Positions 34,645 through 47,400 of a DNA stretch of 62,778 bases are shown piece by piece. The stretch is taken from contig NW_019091541.1 of NCBI RefSeq assembly GCF_001949145.1, positions 1-62,778 on the forward strand. Reading direction: 5' to 3'. Origin of the DNA: Acanthaster planci (taxonomy: Eukaryota > Echinodermata > Asteroidea > Valvatida > Acanthasteridae). Position numbers and translations under genes: made by a program. A model generated the notes under the pieces. The model did no database searches. It was not told the origin of the DNA and saw only the letters and a list, made by a program, of their open reading frames with translations. How positions within the stretch are numbered: position 1 is the first letter of the stretch; each line of letters begins with the position of its first letter.

Positions 34645-37600
34645 TTAACACTGTGAAACTCGTTGTTTAAACCATTTAAACTGAAAGTTAACGAAAATCT
34701 GTAACACCTTCATACAGTTTGATGCATTTTAAAAGAAATATGTGTGCCATGTTGACTTTCTTAATGAACCATTTCATATTTTAAACGGGCTACGTTTATG
34801 ATCATAATCGTTAAAAATGTTTTGTGTTTGTAACAGAAAATGTGCTATTCCGTGCAATCACCCGTTCACGCATGTTCAGCCATAGAGGAAGGATACAGAA
34901 GGAGTTTGAACTGCCCGGACAGTAACATCTGGCCATTACCGCTTTGTGGCATGCCTGGTATGCCCGTAGCCAGAGTGCAGCGAACGCTGCCACGCACCAT
35001 TTGTTTCACAACCACGAAACCCTCTGTACTCTATGATCGCCGCCGCAATTTGTCGCTGGTAATGTACATACTTGAAACTTTTTGCACTGAGGATAATCAG
35101 GAGATTGAATGTTTACGCATGTATTGGTGCTTGAAATGATCTCATGACAACTTTAAATTTAATGCTCGCGCAGTTGCTTGCATTACGCTATGTGTCCTAA
35201 ATATATGTGCAGTCATTGCCCTGAAGGAGCGCTTTCTTCTGGATTTATTTAGGAATAGCCTGGTTGTTTACAAGATTTTGTGTTTATGAATCATTTTTTA
35301 TGGCATTTGTACAAAAGTGTATTTTATGACATTTCATTATCACTCCCTGTGATGAAATAGCGCATTTTTTAACGTTTAGACTTAGCTTTCTTGTAAAAGT
35401 CAACATTTTGTTTTAGACAAATTCATACCAAGTTTTTGAACACTGATGTATTGAAGGGAGGAGAATAAAATTACAAGCTTTGCATGGATAATGGAAAAGT
35501 GTATCAAAATTTAAAAAGTTAATTTACGATGACAAAAGGAGGTCTAATATCAGGGATTTTTCTCTCCCTATTTCTTGGTCACTGCAATAATTTGTATTTA
35601 ATTGCAAGCAAAAAAAGTATTGTTAGGATATTAGGCATACTGGCCCCGCTTGACCGGCTAAGATGCAGGCAGTGATCAGGCATTTTGGAACGTTTTCTGT
35701 TTATTCGTCAGACTCGGCGGCGACGATCATTGAACACTTTAAAGGCCAGAGGTGCAACTCATTCTGTGTCCTTCCTCTATGCTTCTACCACCGCTGCCGG
35801 TGCACTTCTGAGTTAATGCACGGGTTCGTATGGGGTCGCGCATGAAGAGCGAGTCATGTTCTGGTCGCGTCTCCTACGACTACGTCTTCGAATCTTATCA
35901 AACAGTGAAGAGCCATAGCCAGTGTTCGACAGTAGTGGATGTTGTAGTCTCACATGCACGCCGCACGGTGATATACGGAGATATGCCCTATATGCATGTA
36001 TTTACAAAGGACATTAGTCATGACATATGCGTGTTTAAAAAAATTGACCCCCTCCCCAGGGACGGGTGCTTACCTCGTACTCAAAGAGTGAAATAAGGAA
36101 CCAAGCGATTTAACATGAATTATATGTACTGGGGAATAATCGCTCTCTTGGAAATGTGAGAAAAGTCTTGATACTTTCTGAATCCCCAAATTTCGATATT
36201 ATATGTCTTGTTCCTAATATCAGTTGGAGTGATAATAATTTCATCCATATGGAGTGAATTTTCGCCACAGTCTGAGCGGTGAACACTGTTTTCCCATCAA
36301 TACTGGAGAAATCAGAATCATTTTGAGTTATTCACCATATGAAACCACTCCAAACTATGTAAAGTACTATCATAACATCTACCAAACCCAATGTAATGTA
36401 CCACCATTGCGGGGTAATCACTCGGTTCATAATTATTATAAAGCTGGAAATACCCGTTATGTTCTGCTTCAAGCTTGACATCGCTTGTCTTTTAGTTCAT
36501 GTACTTGTGAATGACTGAACCATGACGCTCTGCCCACATGTAGGCTGTGTAATTGTAAGAAGCTATGAAGTCGGGTACGACAAATCACCACGAAGGCAGA
36601 TCCCAGCGAACTAATTGATGTTTAGAACATTCACAAAAATCGTATTGTAGTCTGGCTCTACTTATGCAGCTGCGTCTCGGTTACCAACGGGAAAGGAGTT
36701 GAAACATATTCAAAACTGGGGTAGCTATAATTTACGTTTAATCAAGATTAATTAACCTAAGTAAATTTACAACCTGTCCTTTGTTCATTTTTCCTCAAAA
36801 TCTATTTACATCATGGATGTGGAACGACCAGCGTTCAAGATTGTACACATTGATAAATATATGTAACGCCCATCTTTAAATGACTACAGAACTCTGTTCT
36901 GCTTTCCCACCATTTTTACCTGCATACTGATGAATGAAACAGACAATAATAAATTTGTTTGTGCAAAAAAAAACTAGTTTCACAGATGGGTTCATTATAC
37001 ATAACAGCATATACATTGGAGGGGGGAGGGGCTTCCTAGCACTTTTCTCAGGTGTCTCCTTGCATCTGTACAGACACCTTTCTCCAAAGTCAGATCCCTA
37101 CTGCCGTTTTTCATGAGTGCTTTAGTACCAGGAGTTACTGGGAAAAACACCCGTGATTCACAAGCAAGAAGTAATGACGCCCGAATAATACATGTTAATA
37201 ATTTACAAGGTTGAGATAACTATATTGGTGAACATTTTGAAGAGCCAGTTCTATTTAGTCAGTCCAACAGCCTAGTGGATAAATTCGTTTGATTCCAACT
37301 CCCCTAAACAGAATGTATGCACATCAGCAGATTGAGGACAGTGGTCCGTCGTGGTAAACCTATAATGACGCTCTCACTGTTCAAGATATTTGGTTCGTGC
37401 ATTTTCATTCTGTTGCTTTTTTGTCTCATGGCTTTGAGTCACGTTCTTTAAATTAAATTCTTTGCTTATACTGGGGTAGGGGTGTAATAAAATGTCTGAA
37501 AACTTGTCTCAGTGGCGGGAGATAAGCAACATAGCTCATAAAGTGAATTTGACGATTCTGATCCTTAAATTAGGGTAAAGGTGAACATTTCCTCTTCAGT

Positions 37601-38217
37601 AATCTAAGTTCTTCCTGCCTTCGATAGGATGGGTGCCACTGTTTGGCATTTGTCTTTACTGAACCTTTCCAACTGTGTATTAGTATTCGTACACATTTAC
37701 CTATATCATTTTAGACAACCCAATGGAGTATTGTTCCTGTAAATCATAATGAATAAACTGCAGAAATTAGTCGTGACGTCAAAGGTACCGGCCTATTTCA
37801 AGACGCACACCCACATGCTTTGGCTGTTTGCCACAGCTTGACTCATGCAGGTGAATGTATTAATATAATTAATTTGTACTACACCCCGTTTATAATTGGT
37901 CCGATGATCAAATCTCCAAAATAATGTTGAGTTTCGAAACAGTTCCTCGTTGTCACCAAGATATGGTTTTTGTATTTGATGCAATAATTCACTCTTTATT
38001 GAACTATCTAAATGAAGACAACTGATTGAACTTGAGAAGGTCGGCGTCTACTTAGAATATTTCAAGCATCTCTGATCGTAAAATTTGTCATCTTCAGACG
38101 AGTCAGGGAAACCTATTCCAAATTTATTGCAAAGAAACGCGAACGTCACGAACTGACCAATACGTATTCTCTGCCTTTACGATTTTGCTGCCTTTTCAAT
38201 AGAAAAAGTTGATATGT
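34645..38217. other. Intergenic, no gene seen
   Basis: AT-rich. Two stretches, about 34870-35060 and 35700-35900, share short words in opposite orientation (CTTCCTCTATG, GCGGCG.CGATCAT) and may be arms of a decayed inverted element. 3' UTR of the minus-strand Ig gene should occupy the right end. No exon is supported. Confidence 0.4.
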
Positions 38218-40164
38218 CTAAAGCAAATAACCCCTGTTACCTATCGAAATACGGGAGTTGTATCCAGGCACTGGGAGTACGCCGTGCTGATAAAGACCTT
38301 CGTCGGTCAAGATGGAAAATGGCCGGAGCCCACCGTCCGAAATGCTAGTTTGTTCGGACACTACGTCCTCATATTCCAAGGAGTGGTCATATTCGCCCGA
38401 GGAAATCTCGTAGTATCTGACGCCCTGCCCCTGCTCTGCCGACGTGGACGTGTCTGAGTGCAGGCCTTCGTACATATAACGAGTGGAAATCATGCTTTCT
38501 GGACGGAGGCCCAGATAGCTAAGGCTGTCGTCAGGCTCAAAGGGCGGTAAGTCGTACTCACGGTTCAGGTCACTGAATGTGATGCGCTTGGGATCGCCCA
38601 AGTCGCAGCTGACAGTAGAACGGAAGCTGCTGAAGGTGTTGCGATTGGTGGAAAGGGAATTGGGCTCGATCTCTTCGGAGTCAGTACGGCCGCTTATTGT
38701 GATCAGGGTGTCCTTAGTGCCCGGCCTAATACGAGTCAAAAGGCGAATCGTGGCGACAATGACCACGCTGATGACCAGTCCGGCCAATGCAGCCCCAATC
38801 ACTGTCACTGTCTTGCTGGGTATACTTCCAGCCAGGTTCTCCTTTTCTCTGTCGTCGTTATCGCGATCGAAATTGATTAAATCGTCTCCATTTCCGTCCT
38901 CCTTCGAGTCATCGTCCGGATCCCAGTCGCCAGGTTTTTCATGGCCAGGGCGGCCGGGGTGACCTCCGGGACGGTGAGGTCTGTCTGGCCGGCCAGGCCG
39001 AGGGTTGCCAGGAGAAATGGGTCCGCCAGGAGCTGCTGGTTCGTCGGTCCCAGAAGGAGATAGCGTTCCGGATAACGGTCTAGTCGTTGACGGGACAACT
39101 TGGGTTATCCGGGGCCGTGTTGTTGGCGTTGACTGTCTTGGTACTACGTTAAGGATTGAGCTAGCGTTGGCTACCTGGCCAGTGTTAGCTGTTGCTACAC
39201 ATGTAATCAAAGTGCCATCCAAAGACAGTGGAGCATAGTAGACAGTGATAAGCTGGTCACCACCACCCAGCACGAATCGCTCTATCATCGGGGACATAAC
39301 AAGGGGGATATCGTTAATGTGCCAAGAGTAAGTGATGATCAGCGCCCCTTGCGCATAGCAGCCAAACGTCTCGGACTCGCCGGTACGTATCACCGGATCC
39401 CGAGGCGTGATGTCCACAGTGAGATAGGCCTGCAGCGGCACCAGCGTGCAAGACCTTTCAAGGGGCACAGTGAACCCGGATTCACGGCATTCAAACACCA
39501 CTCCGTAATCTACCGGCCTGAGCGTGTACCTCTGAGTGTTGGTGATGGTGGTGGGCGTGCCGAGCTGATCGGGCCCTCGGTGCCAGTTGAGTGTGGGAGG
39601 AGGTTTACCTCCGCGCGATTGGCAAGTCAATATCACCATCTGGCCCGGCACAACACCAGAATGCGGCTGCATGCTACACTTTGGGTATCCAGGATCTGGT
39701 GGTATGACCACTGTCAAGGTGGCCGAACGCCGCACTATGTTCATCAGCCCCAGCATGGCACGGCACTCATATCTACCCCTGTCCGACTCACGCACGTTGG
39801 TTATCCTAAGATTGAACTCCCCAGACCCTTGGTTCCCAGTGATGGTCACCCGGTCACGCAGTTCGCTCTTGAGCTGCCCGTCTAATATGCTGTTCAGACT
39901 TAGCAGCGTGGTTCCCGGCTCGAAGTGACTCCACAGGACGAGAGAGCCAACCATGTCTGGTCGCAGAGCGCAGCGCAACACCACAGTGGAACCCATGGCA
40001 GCGACTGTGTCCTGCGGGCTCACGAGGAAGGGATCGGGAGAGTACTGTGCCATGCATAACGGATAAATTCCAGACAGAATAGATAACAGCACATAAGAAC
40101 AATGTAGTATCAACCTCCTGCCGAGTGGGCCAAATGGAGATCGATGCTCCATTTGTATAGGCAT
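38218..40164 (-). CDS. Intronless three-Ig type I receptor with ITIM-like tail
   Basis: One uninterrupted 648-codon frame. A hydrophobic stretch at residues 17-39 serves as signal peptide. Three immunoglobulin domains follow, with cysteine pairs C65-C134 (with W78 and SDRGRYEC), C181-C226 (W194) and C269-C322 (W281). A Thr/Pro/Gly stalk (345-410) passes into an acidic Asp-rich segment (414-442), then a transmembrane helix at about 452-475 and a basic stop-transfer stretch. The 170-residue cytoplasmic tail has about ten tyrosines. Two fit the ITIM consensus: LSYLGL (548-553) and LEYEDV (596-601). Others lie in YMYEGL, RYYEI and GEYDH. The ectodomain resembles nephrin/KIRREL-type adhesion proteins in general style, but I recognise no orthologue. 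Ligand unknown. A signalling or adhesion role is inferred from architecture. Single-exon structure suggests an old retrogene or an intronless family. Confidence 0.85.
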   Translation of the reverse strand: MPIQMEHRSPFGPLGRRLILHCSYVLLSILSGIYPLCMAQYSPDPFLVSPQDTVAAMGSTVVLRCALRPDMVGSLVLWSHFEPGTTLLSLNSILDGQLKSELRDRVTITGNQGSGEFNLRITNVRESDRGRYECRAMLGLMNIVRRSATLTVVIPPDPGYPKCSMQPHSGVVPGQMVILTCQSRGGKPPPTLNWHRGPDQLGTPTTITNTQRYTLRPVDYGVVFECRESGFTVPLERSCTLVPLQAYLTVDITPRDPVIRTGESETFGCYAQGALIITYSWHINDIPLVMSPMIERFVLGGGDQLITVYYAPLSLDGTLITCVATANTGQVANASSILNVVPRQSTPTTRPRITQVVPSTTRPLSGTLSPSGTDEPAAPGGPISPGNPRPGRPDRPHRPGGHPGRPGHEKPGDWDPDDDSKEDGNGDDLINFDRDNDDREKENLAGSIPSKTVTVIGAALAGLVISVVIVATIRLLTRIRPGTKDTLITISGRTDSEEIEPNSLSTNRNTFSSFRSTVSCDLGDPKRITFSDLNREYDLPPFEPDDSLSYLGLRPESMISTRYMYEGLHSDTSTSAEQGQGVRYYEISSGEYDHSLEYEDVVSEQTSISDGGLRPFSILTDEGLYQHGVLPVPGYNSRISIGNRGYLL

Positions 40165-41929
40165 TTCTCCGGTCTAACTTAGCTCAGTGTCCACTGAAGT
40201 AATCTCTCAAGCTGGGTAAAAAATAACGATCAGAACATGAAAGCAGACTACGTAAAAAGCCATGACTGTGTCTACCTTCCAAGATTCTGTGTGCGGCTGG
40301 GCCCAGAGCGGAAACTGCTTCTACTTGATCAATTTTGGGGTCCAACTTGAACTGCTAGCTTCCTGCGTCAGGTCAGCTGTGTACCCCCTGTGGCCTCTCG
40401 TCACAGCACTCTGACGTCCCACTGATTCTGAGTCACCTTCCGTCCATGTGCCCCCTTCTCGCACCCAGAAACGACTGGGAACATGACCAAACGACCGTTT
40501 CATGCATAACCTTAACCATTCCGATACAAACACAATGAACTCATGGATATTCTGGGAAGATGCGTAGCTGCGCTAGGCCCTACAGTTTTCTTCATTCGAA
40601 AATAATATTGTTTCAGGAACAAAATAATGTGTGGGGCTGTTTTTTGCAAGTTACTGAAACAGCCGTAGACTCTCAACTGATTTCCTGTCATCGAAATATC
40701 GCTTCATGCTGCTTGTGTGCTCACTATTACCAAAATTTCTCCCACCTCAATTCCCTTGGCCTTGTGCCAGTTAAGTCATAACGCGACGTTTCCGAGTCCG
40801 AAATATATTTTAAACACGGTCTGCTAGTTATTCGCCGTTTAGTGGCTAAATCGATGACCACTAGGCATAGACCTGCTTTCATTGGACTTGAGGATAATTT
40901 AGACTAGTAGCTTCAACAAGTTCAAGGGGACAATACATCCTAGCCTTTTTGCTACACCACTTACGAGAGAGTGCGTTCGCTGTTCAAGCTCCACAGTTTT
41001 CCGCACAGTAACGTATCCAAGGGTGGACAGGGGCAAGTCCCCTTCCCCTGACACGTTGCCAACATTTAAACGGCACACTCACCTTTCTGTTGGGGTTAGG
41101 ATTCGTTTGCAGTTAAAAACATTCGGGCAGTCGTTTTTAGAAAAACAGATGGCAAGTGCTTCAATCCCCCCGACCAAAGACCTGGATACACCCCCTGGTT
41201 TTACAGTACTTGTTTCAGATACAATCAAACTAAATGTGAACTGAACATGAAACACTTTACTGTAACTTGTGTAGCTCTGACTTTAAAATGTGATACTGAA
41301 AATAAATCAATCAGTGGATAGAGATATCAGTTGTCTTGAAATCATTCAAAAGAGTAATGCATACATGTGTATACGCAGAGCATCACGTCACCTTAAAGTG
41401 CACAAACGTCTCTAATGTCTACTTCAGAGGGATTTCCATGATAGCCAAGCTGCTGGTCAGTGTTGTTGTTGTTGTTTTTTGCACCAACATGCAGAAAGAC
41501 TTACTCATGCATAACTCTGTGTAACAAAAGATCTGACCTTCAAGATGGCTGCCATGCAAAGCCTCAATAATATTGTAAGACCAGCCACACTACTTCTCAT
41601 AAATATCACCTAGCTCGGCTGATGTCACGATTCGCCACAATTACGCATGTACCATATTTTGGAAGGGGGATGTATTTTCATTTCATATTCAAAAGTAGTG
41701 TACTATTATTCGGTTTTCTAACAGCTGTGTAGATTTTTAGCACTTGTGTGAGTGTGTGGGTGTGGTCGGCATGTTTGTGAAGGGCGCCCGCTTTGGTTAA
41801 TTGATGAAACAGCGTGCCGCAAAAGGTTGTCTCAACCCTAAAAGAGACGGGACAGAATCCCCCCCTACATTTTTTCTGATATCGCTACAGTGCATTTTTT
41901 CAAAAGCTGAGCCTTTAGGAGTTTTTAGA

Positions 41930-42463
41930 CTAACTCTTTGTAGTCATTTTGGCGCCAGTTTGTGAAAATCGAACAAACCGTTGTGTGTGGCGCAGCAGCG
42001 CCCATTTTTGCGAGACAGGTCGGCCAAAAATATATAGATTTTCCCCTGTGGTGCTCATTGCATGCTGAGTGGCACGCGTGTAGTCTTCAACCTCAAATGA
42101 CGTCAAAACAAAACCATGTGTTTGATTGAGTTCAATCTTCATCTTTACCATGATATGGAGTGCTTTTACATAAGCTTGAAAGAAATTGGGCGTAGCACAG
42201 TCTCCCCCCCGACTGTCAGGTAGGTCAAAATAACCCAGCTCTTTTTGGGTTAAATAAAGTCGGGCAGAGATAGATTTCAGAAACACGGGGGATTGATGGC
42301 GTGTGTGAAGGCTGGGGATGCAGGGGCAAGTCCCACGAACTGACGTGATGTGCACTGACCTGTCACTGTGTTTCCAATACTGCAGGTGGCACTGATGTCC
42401 CAACTTCATTAGACACTGTTCTGTGCTACCACAGCTCTGTGTTACCATACTAAGAGGTGCCAC
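41930..42463 (-). CDS. Unrecognised 177-codon open frame
   Basis: The frame is open from ATG at 42463 to a stop at 41930-41932. It has no transmembrane segment, signal peptide or domain I know. Its length is more than expected for random AT-rich DNA, but the local GC content is higher, which lengthens chance frames. It could be a small gene, part of a repeat, or chance. No splice context or neighbour helps. Confidence 0.2.
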   Translation of the reverse strand: MAPLSMVTQSCGSTEQCLMKLGHQCHLQYWKHSDRSVHITSVRGTCPCIPSLHTRHQSPVFLKSISARLYLTQKELGYFDLPDSRGGDCATPNFFQAYVKALHIMVKMKIELNQTHGFVLTSFEVEDYTRATQHAMSTTGENLYIFGRPVSQKWALLRHTQRFVRFSQTGAKMTTKS

Positions 42464-43339
42464 CTATTGCGCCGTACTGCGTATCATTGCCCGTATCATC
42501 GTTTTCGGGCCCCGTTTTCAATTCAGTCTACGGAAGTTCGGTCAGTGCAATTTTTCACATGTATCTCCCAAATTGACCTTGCTGCGGAAAGGCATGGAAA
42601 AATCGATGCCCTCGGAGCCATCATGTGCAATTTGACGATATGATTTCTGTCACGGTCAAAATGCGGTAGATTAAGTGTTCCACCTTCCCACTCCTTATTT
42701 TTCTCGGTACAGTCCATCATTTGTCACTTGTGCATTATGTTCCTATGGGGCGATAAACCAGCTAAAAATCTAATTAACTTATAGTAAAGTTAAAGTTTAA
42801 GAATACAATCTAATTTTGCAATCCCTCTAAAGCTGGTCTAAGAGGCTTTGACTGTTTGCGTGAAGTTTTATATACGTGCCAGATTAATGACATGTATATA
42901 AGCCCACAATGATGTGCGCTTTGGACTCTTCGCTGTCCGAATCTATTTGCCTCGTTTTATTCCTACACAGTTTCAATTACCACGTTCCGCGACTTACGCA
43001 TGCAGACTTCAAGGCTCATCATGAAAACGTGTATAAAGAAATGTATCTAAATGCTTCTCTTTTTCGGAGGTATCAGTGAATACTCTGTGAATGCGTTTGA
43101 ACTATTATCAATATTTTACCCACTTTGGGGGCGTTTCCGCCTAATTGATTGTGCAGTTTCGTGGCCGTGGTAGATAATTCTGGTGCGTCATCGAAAAAGC
43201 AGTTGCCATGCCAACTCTTTAGATTTTGTTGGGCACGTCCCTCAATAAACCTTTTCACTAATAAATTCATTATGCACGCATGCGTACAAATGGCATTGGT
43301 GGCAGTGGCAGTTGAAAATGTACAGGGGTGCCATTTTGA

Positions 43340-43560
43340 TCATATTTTTCTCAGGTTATCTGGTTTTTCAGTTTTTTTTCTTCAGAAAACCCCATTAAAT
43401 CCTTTTTGCCTTTAGTTCAAATCTGAGCGGGATTTTAGTGCTGTGTAAAAAGACTTTACAATCGTGATTTTTCCTGCGAGCAACGAGATTAAATGCATGC
43501 ATGCATAATTATGAATTATTAGTGAAAAGGTTTGCGTGGTGCAAATTGAATAGCTTATAG
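43340..43560 (+). repeat. Dispersed repeat, pair with 54700-54965
   Basis: Shared series in the same order: CAGAAAA.CCCATTAAATC.TTTTTGC, TTAGTT..AATCT.AGCGGGAT, CGAGATTAA, and GCATGCATAATTATGAATT. The two copies differ by several small insertions. Class unknown; no coding. Confidence 0.6.
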
Positions 43561-44414
43561 TGTCCACTCAAAACGGTGACTTTTCTCAACACTACACAGC
43601 AGCCATCATTGCTAAAGCTCCGGGAATAACCGCTGTCACGACGAGCAGAGTTTCCCCCGTCTAATAAGCTTCAACGTCGACCTTCTTTGCAGGACGCTTA
43701 GTCACGGTATGTATGCGATATGGGAAGTATACTTATTTTAACAGCTAAAAGGCCCCTTGCAAACAGAGAAAAACGTAAGACAATGTTGCGTGGAATAGAA
43801 GGTAGAATGTGTGTTGGCAAATTTCTGATCACACTAGATTGATAAGTTATGGCACATTTTAGGTTATTTGTCTCACCATGGGTGGAACTCGCCGAGTCCA
43901 AATTCCAGGGAAACTTTGGAATTTCACTCCATAGAGGGTCGCGGCACTCAAGTTGGTCCTGTTATAGTTTCAAACAACGCAACACTATTTTTGTTCTCCG
44001 CCTCAAGTGGGGGTTGCGTCCTGTCTGTCCCTGAATACTTTAATACGCTTCCGCATAATGGACTCCACAAATTACGCAGGAGCATGCAATATTTTTTGGC
44101 CATCGGCTCTGTTTAGATTGTTCTGATTATAACGAGACCGCTAAAGATGCTGTGAACGTTTTAGTGTATAAGAAAATTATTTCAATGATTAAAAAAAAGC
44201 TTGTTATCTAGAATTATGCGAGTGGCACACGCTTTTGAACATGCTAGTCGTTCTTCGTCGATTTCTTTAAATGAACTCCGCGAAGTTTTCACCCCATCGG
44301 CAAAGAAACCAGTAAGCAAAGAGGCAGACGTCACATTTTGTATTTGAACGTACACGGCTAAATGGAAGCAAAGACGAAGTCGTGACATTTATTTTTCGTG
44401 ATTTACAGGCTGAA

Positions 44415-47400
44415 ATGGTAGTTCTTCTTCGCCTGAGCACCATCTTGGCTGTATTGGGTAAGACATCCTCTCGGCATCCTAGTTCGCTATTTTAAAGGAG
44501 AAGTGAAAGAGAAAGGGTTCATGCAATGCGATAACTTTGTTAAAGCCCTTGAAACTACAAGTTGGTGTGTAATTTCACCTTATTTTCCGGTTTTTTTTTC
44601 AAAGGCACTTTGCACCTTGTTGGTTTTTATTCGAACAAACGTTCCATATTCGTGAGTAAAACAGTGATGTCATCCCAAGGAGAAAATCTCGATATTGCAA
44701 TAATTTGTGAACAAAAATGCACAGACTTTAGACATATTGCCGTCCTAAATTTCCTTTTCTTTTATACTGCAAAGTATTTGGCAACAGAAACGAGCAAAGA
44801 ACAGGTGACAAATTTTGAGTAAACGATTTTAACAGCAACAAGAGAGAAACTGCACAGTGTCTCCCCTGACTAACATCAGGGCAACTATTCCCTTATTTAA
44901 TTGTCCAGAAAAGCTTGAACAATTTGAAATGATCAAGAGTTTTAATATGTATGCTCAACACACAGATATATATAAAAAAATGTCTAGGAAAATTCATCTC
45001 AAAACGTGCACGAACGTGAACGCGCGTATTGATGAAAATACGCATGTTTTGCTGAATGGACAGATAAAAAACCTACAATATACCAGTGCCATATGAAATA
45101 TGGACACTCATATGAGCTCCAAACGTCTTGCATGACTTTGATCTTTTAAAGTTTATTTTATACTGTGACCACTGAGTCGTGCAATCCAGCCAACGGGTCC
45201 GTTTTTAAATTTTTTATAAATGCACACGAAGCGCTTCAATGCCGTCTGCTGGTCGGGCATGCCTGCTTAATTGATGGGAGAAATGTCAAAGCTAATTGTC
45301 GTACCCGGTGACAGCATGGATGATTAAAAATAAATTTTGTCAGGAGCCTGTGAACGTCGAGGACACCGCTTCATTAGGCTAAGTCGTGTCAACGCTAACC
45401 TCATCACCTTAATGGTGCTTGTTAATTTTTTAGCACGTATTATACCCGATGCTTCCCGGATGCAGGCGGGGTTTAACTTTCAGACTGCAAGCGGTATGGG
45501 TTATAATCGAAACTGAACCATTCGATTACTTTCAGGTAATATTTGGCTCGGGGCAGTTGAAAAGTACGGGAAAACTGAACATTTCCAAGTAATTTTGGAA
45601 ATGTTTGAAAATTCAGGCCTGGCAAGTTTCCCTATACTTATGTCAGAATGTGCGTCGAAACACTCCCAGGTTCATGCAAGTGTGTTGATTTTATTTAATT
45701 CATTTTATTTATTTAATTTTATCGTAGTGCAGCAGTAAATTTTGTTTTAATACAGGCTTGATTTTATTTTTTCACACAGGTTAATTCGATTAACTTCCCT
45801 CAAATCTGTAACATGTCTAATCTGAGCATCTATCAGTACAAAAATTACCAATGGTTGGGTTATTTCCAGACATCACCATAAGAAAGTAATGAAGTACGGT
45901 TAGTTGCAGAATGAATAAGGAGTGATGAAGGATTTATGTTCGTTTACGGGCAGTCCAGACTACATTGTTTTTCGCTTTTACTGTCTTTTGTCTACCCGGC
46001 AAGAGCCAGCACCAGTTTCATAGCGCCGGTTATTAAGCAATGGGGCCTCACTTCATGTTGATGTGGACCTTGGTTCGAAATAGCTATGGCTAGTTTGAAT
46101 CTTTCCGAGACTGAAAATTCAAATGAAAAAGCAACCTGTGGTGTCTTTGCTTAAAATTATTTTGCTCAGGCTCCCGCATTTTTCGCAGGTTCAAGAAAAA
46201 GTGTCTACAGTGCCTGGCCCCGGGGCCTAACAATGCTATACTTCTTACTCCCGTTAAAGGTACTTGTGCGTTCCAAATTGCCTCAGCCTATAAGACCTGC
46301 TATATCGGCACCATGCACGGCGCTGAAAAATTCGATGCAGGAATGCAGCTCTCGGTTCTGCCGTACCATAATCCCTGTGGCTGCAGCGCCGTCCGCCTGG
46401 GGGGCATCGTGGTCAATCACCCGCTGATCGCTCCACATCCCACGGAAGGGCTCTTTCTGAGCGAGAACACCGATGAAATACGCCAGCACCTCGACTGCCC
46501 TCGTCGTATTGGAAGCATCACAGGTATGTTCATTGCGTACGTCTCTGTGAAGAGGTTCATAACTACCTGTTCGACTCCATAGGGCTACTGTGTAGACCTC
46601 TAGCTCCTTTGTTTACAATCACTGACCACCATTTTAAATCGGCGGCCAAAGTTGCAGGAAAGTCACTAATGGTTGGCAACACCGTTTTGCCCGAAAAACA
46701 GGTTAATTTGCTTCATCGATGTTAATGTGAAAGGCATTTACCGTTAAAATGTGTCCGAAGTATTTAGTGTTTTAAATATATTTGCATTTTTTAAATTTAT
46801 GAATTATTATTCTGGTCTTGTACTAAAGCTGAGTTTTTGATGTAGGCAAAAGACAGGCCTCCATTGCTGGCTAACCTGAGTAAAGGTCGCTCGCGTTCAG
46901 ACTACTAAGCAAAATGCGCGTATGTTGTCTTCCCAGCGACAAAGGAGCCAGGGAGGACTTAGAGAGGGACAAATCCTGCGTCAATTACTACTCTGATCAG
47001 AAAATGACGTTGTCCGTGGAACCGGAGAAATATTCTTCAGAATTCCTCTTGAGCTTCAGTCAGCTTCACTTCGAGCGTTCCATTGTTTTCCTTCATTCTT
47101 ATTCTCTATCCGTAAATCAGACCACCCTTCCTTGGTTTAAGTCATCGATACCTTACTAACCAGCTACCGTGCATTTTAAAAAAATAAATTCCAGCCCCTT
47201 CGGTTACCACTCTGCCCGTCGGGTGTGACACATCCCTGCCCTTGGGCCTTACAATCGACAGCGAGGGTCCTCTGTCCATCTCAAACAGCATGTTCACGGC
47301 ATCGTCGACTGACGGCTCCGGCTTCTTCACGAGCAGCCCTGCATACGGCCGATTAAACTTCACTGGAGGCGCTGGGAAGACACGGCCGATTAAACTTCAC

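Larger units (their letters stand above)
40165..44414. other. Intergenic between Ig gene and discoidin gene
   Basis: Holds the promoter side of the minus-strand Ig gene (a GC-richer stretch at 40260-40520 could be its 5' region). It also holds an unrecognised 177-codon minus-strand frame (41930-42463), a dispersed repeat (43340-43560) and otherwise AT-rich DNA. Confidence 0.4.

Noticed and set aside
39319-39885. 188-codon plus-strand frame
   Set aside because: Antisense to the Ig receptor, whose frame is intact and has the Ig cysteine/tryptophan pattern.
46233-46427. Alternative frame through exon 2 of the discoidin gene
   Set aside because: It meets a stop within the exon, whereas the frame joined from the 46170 acceptor stays open and in phase with both neighbours.
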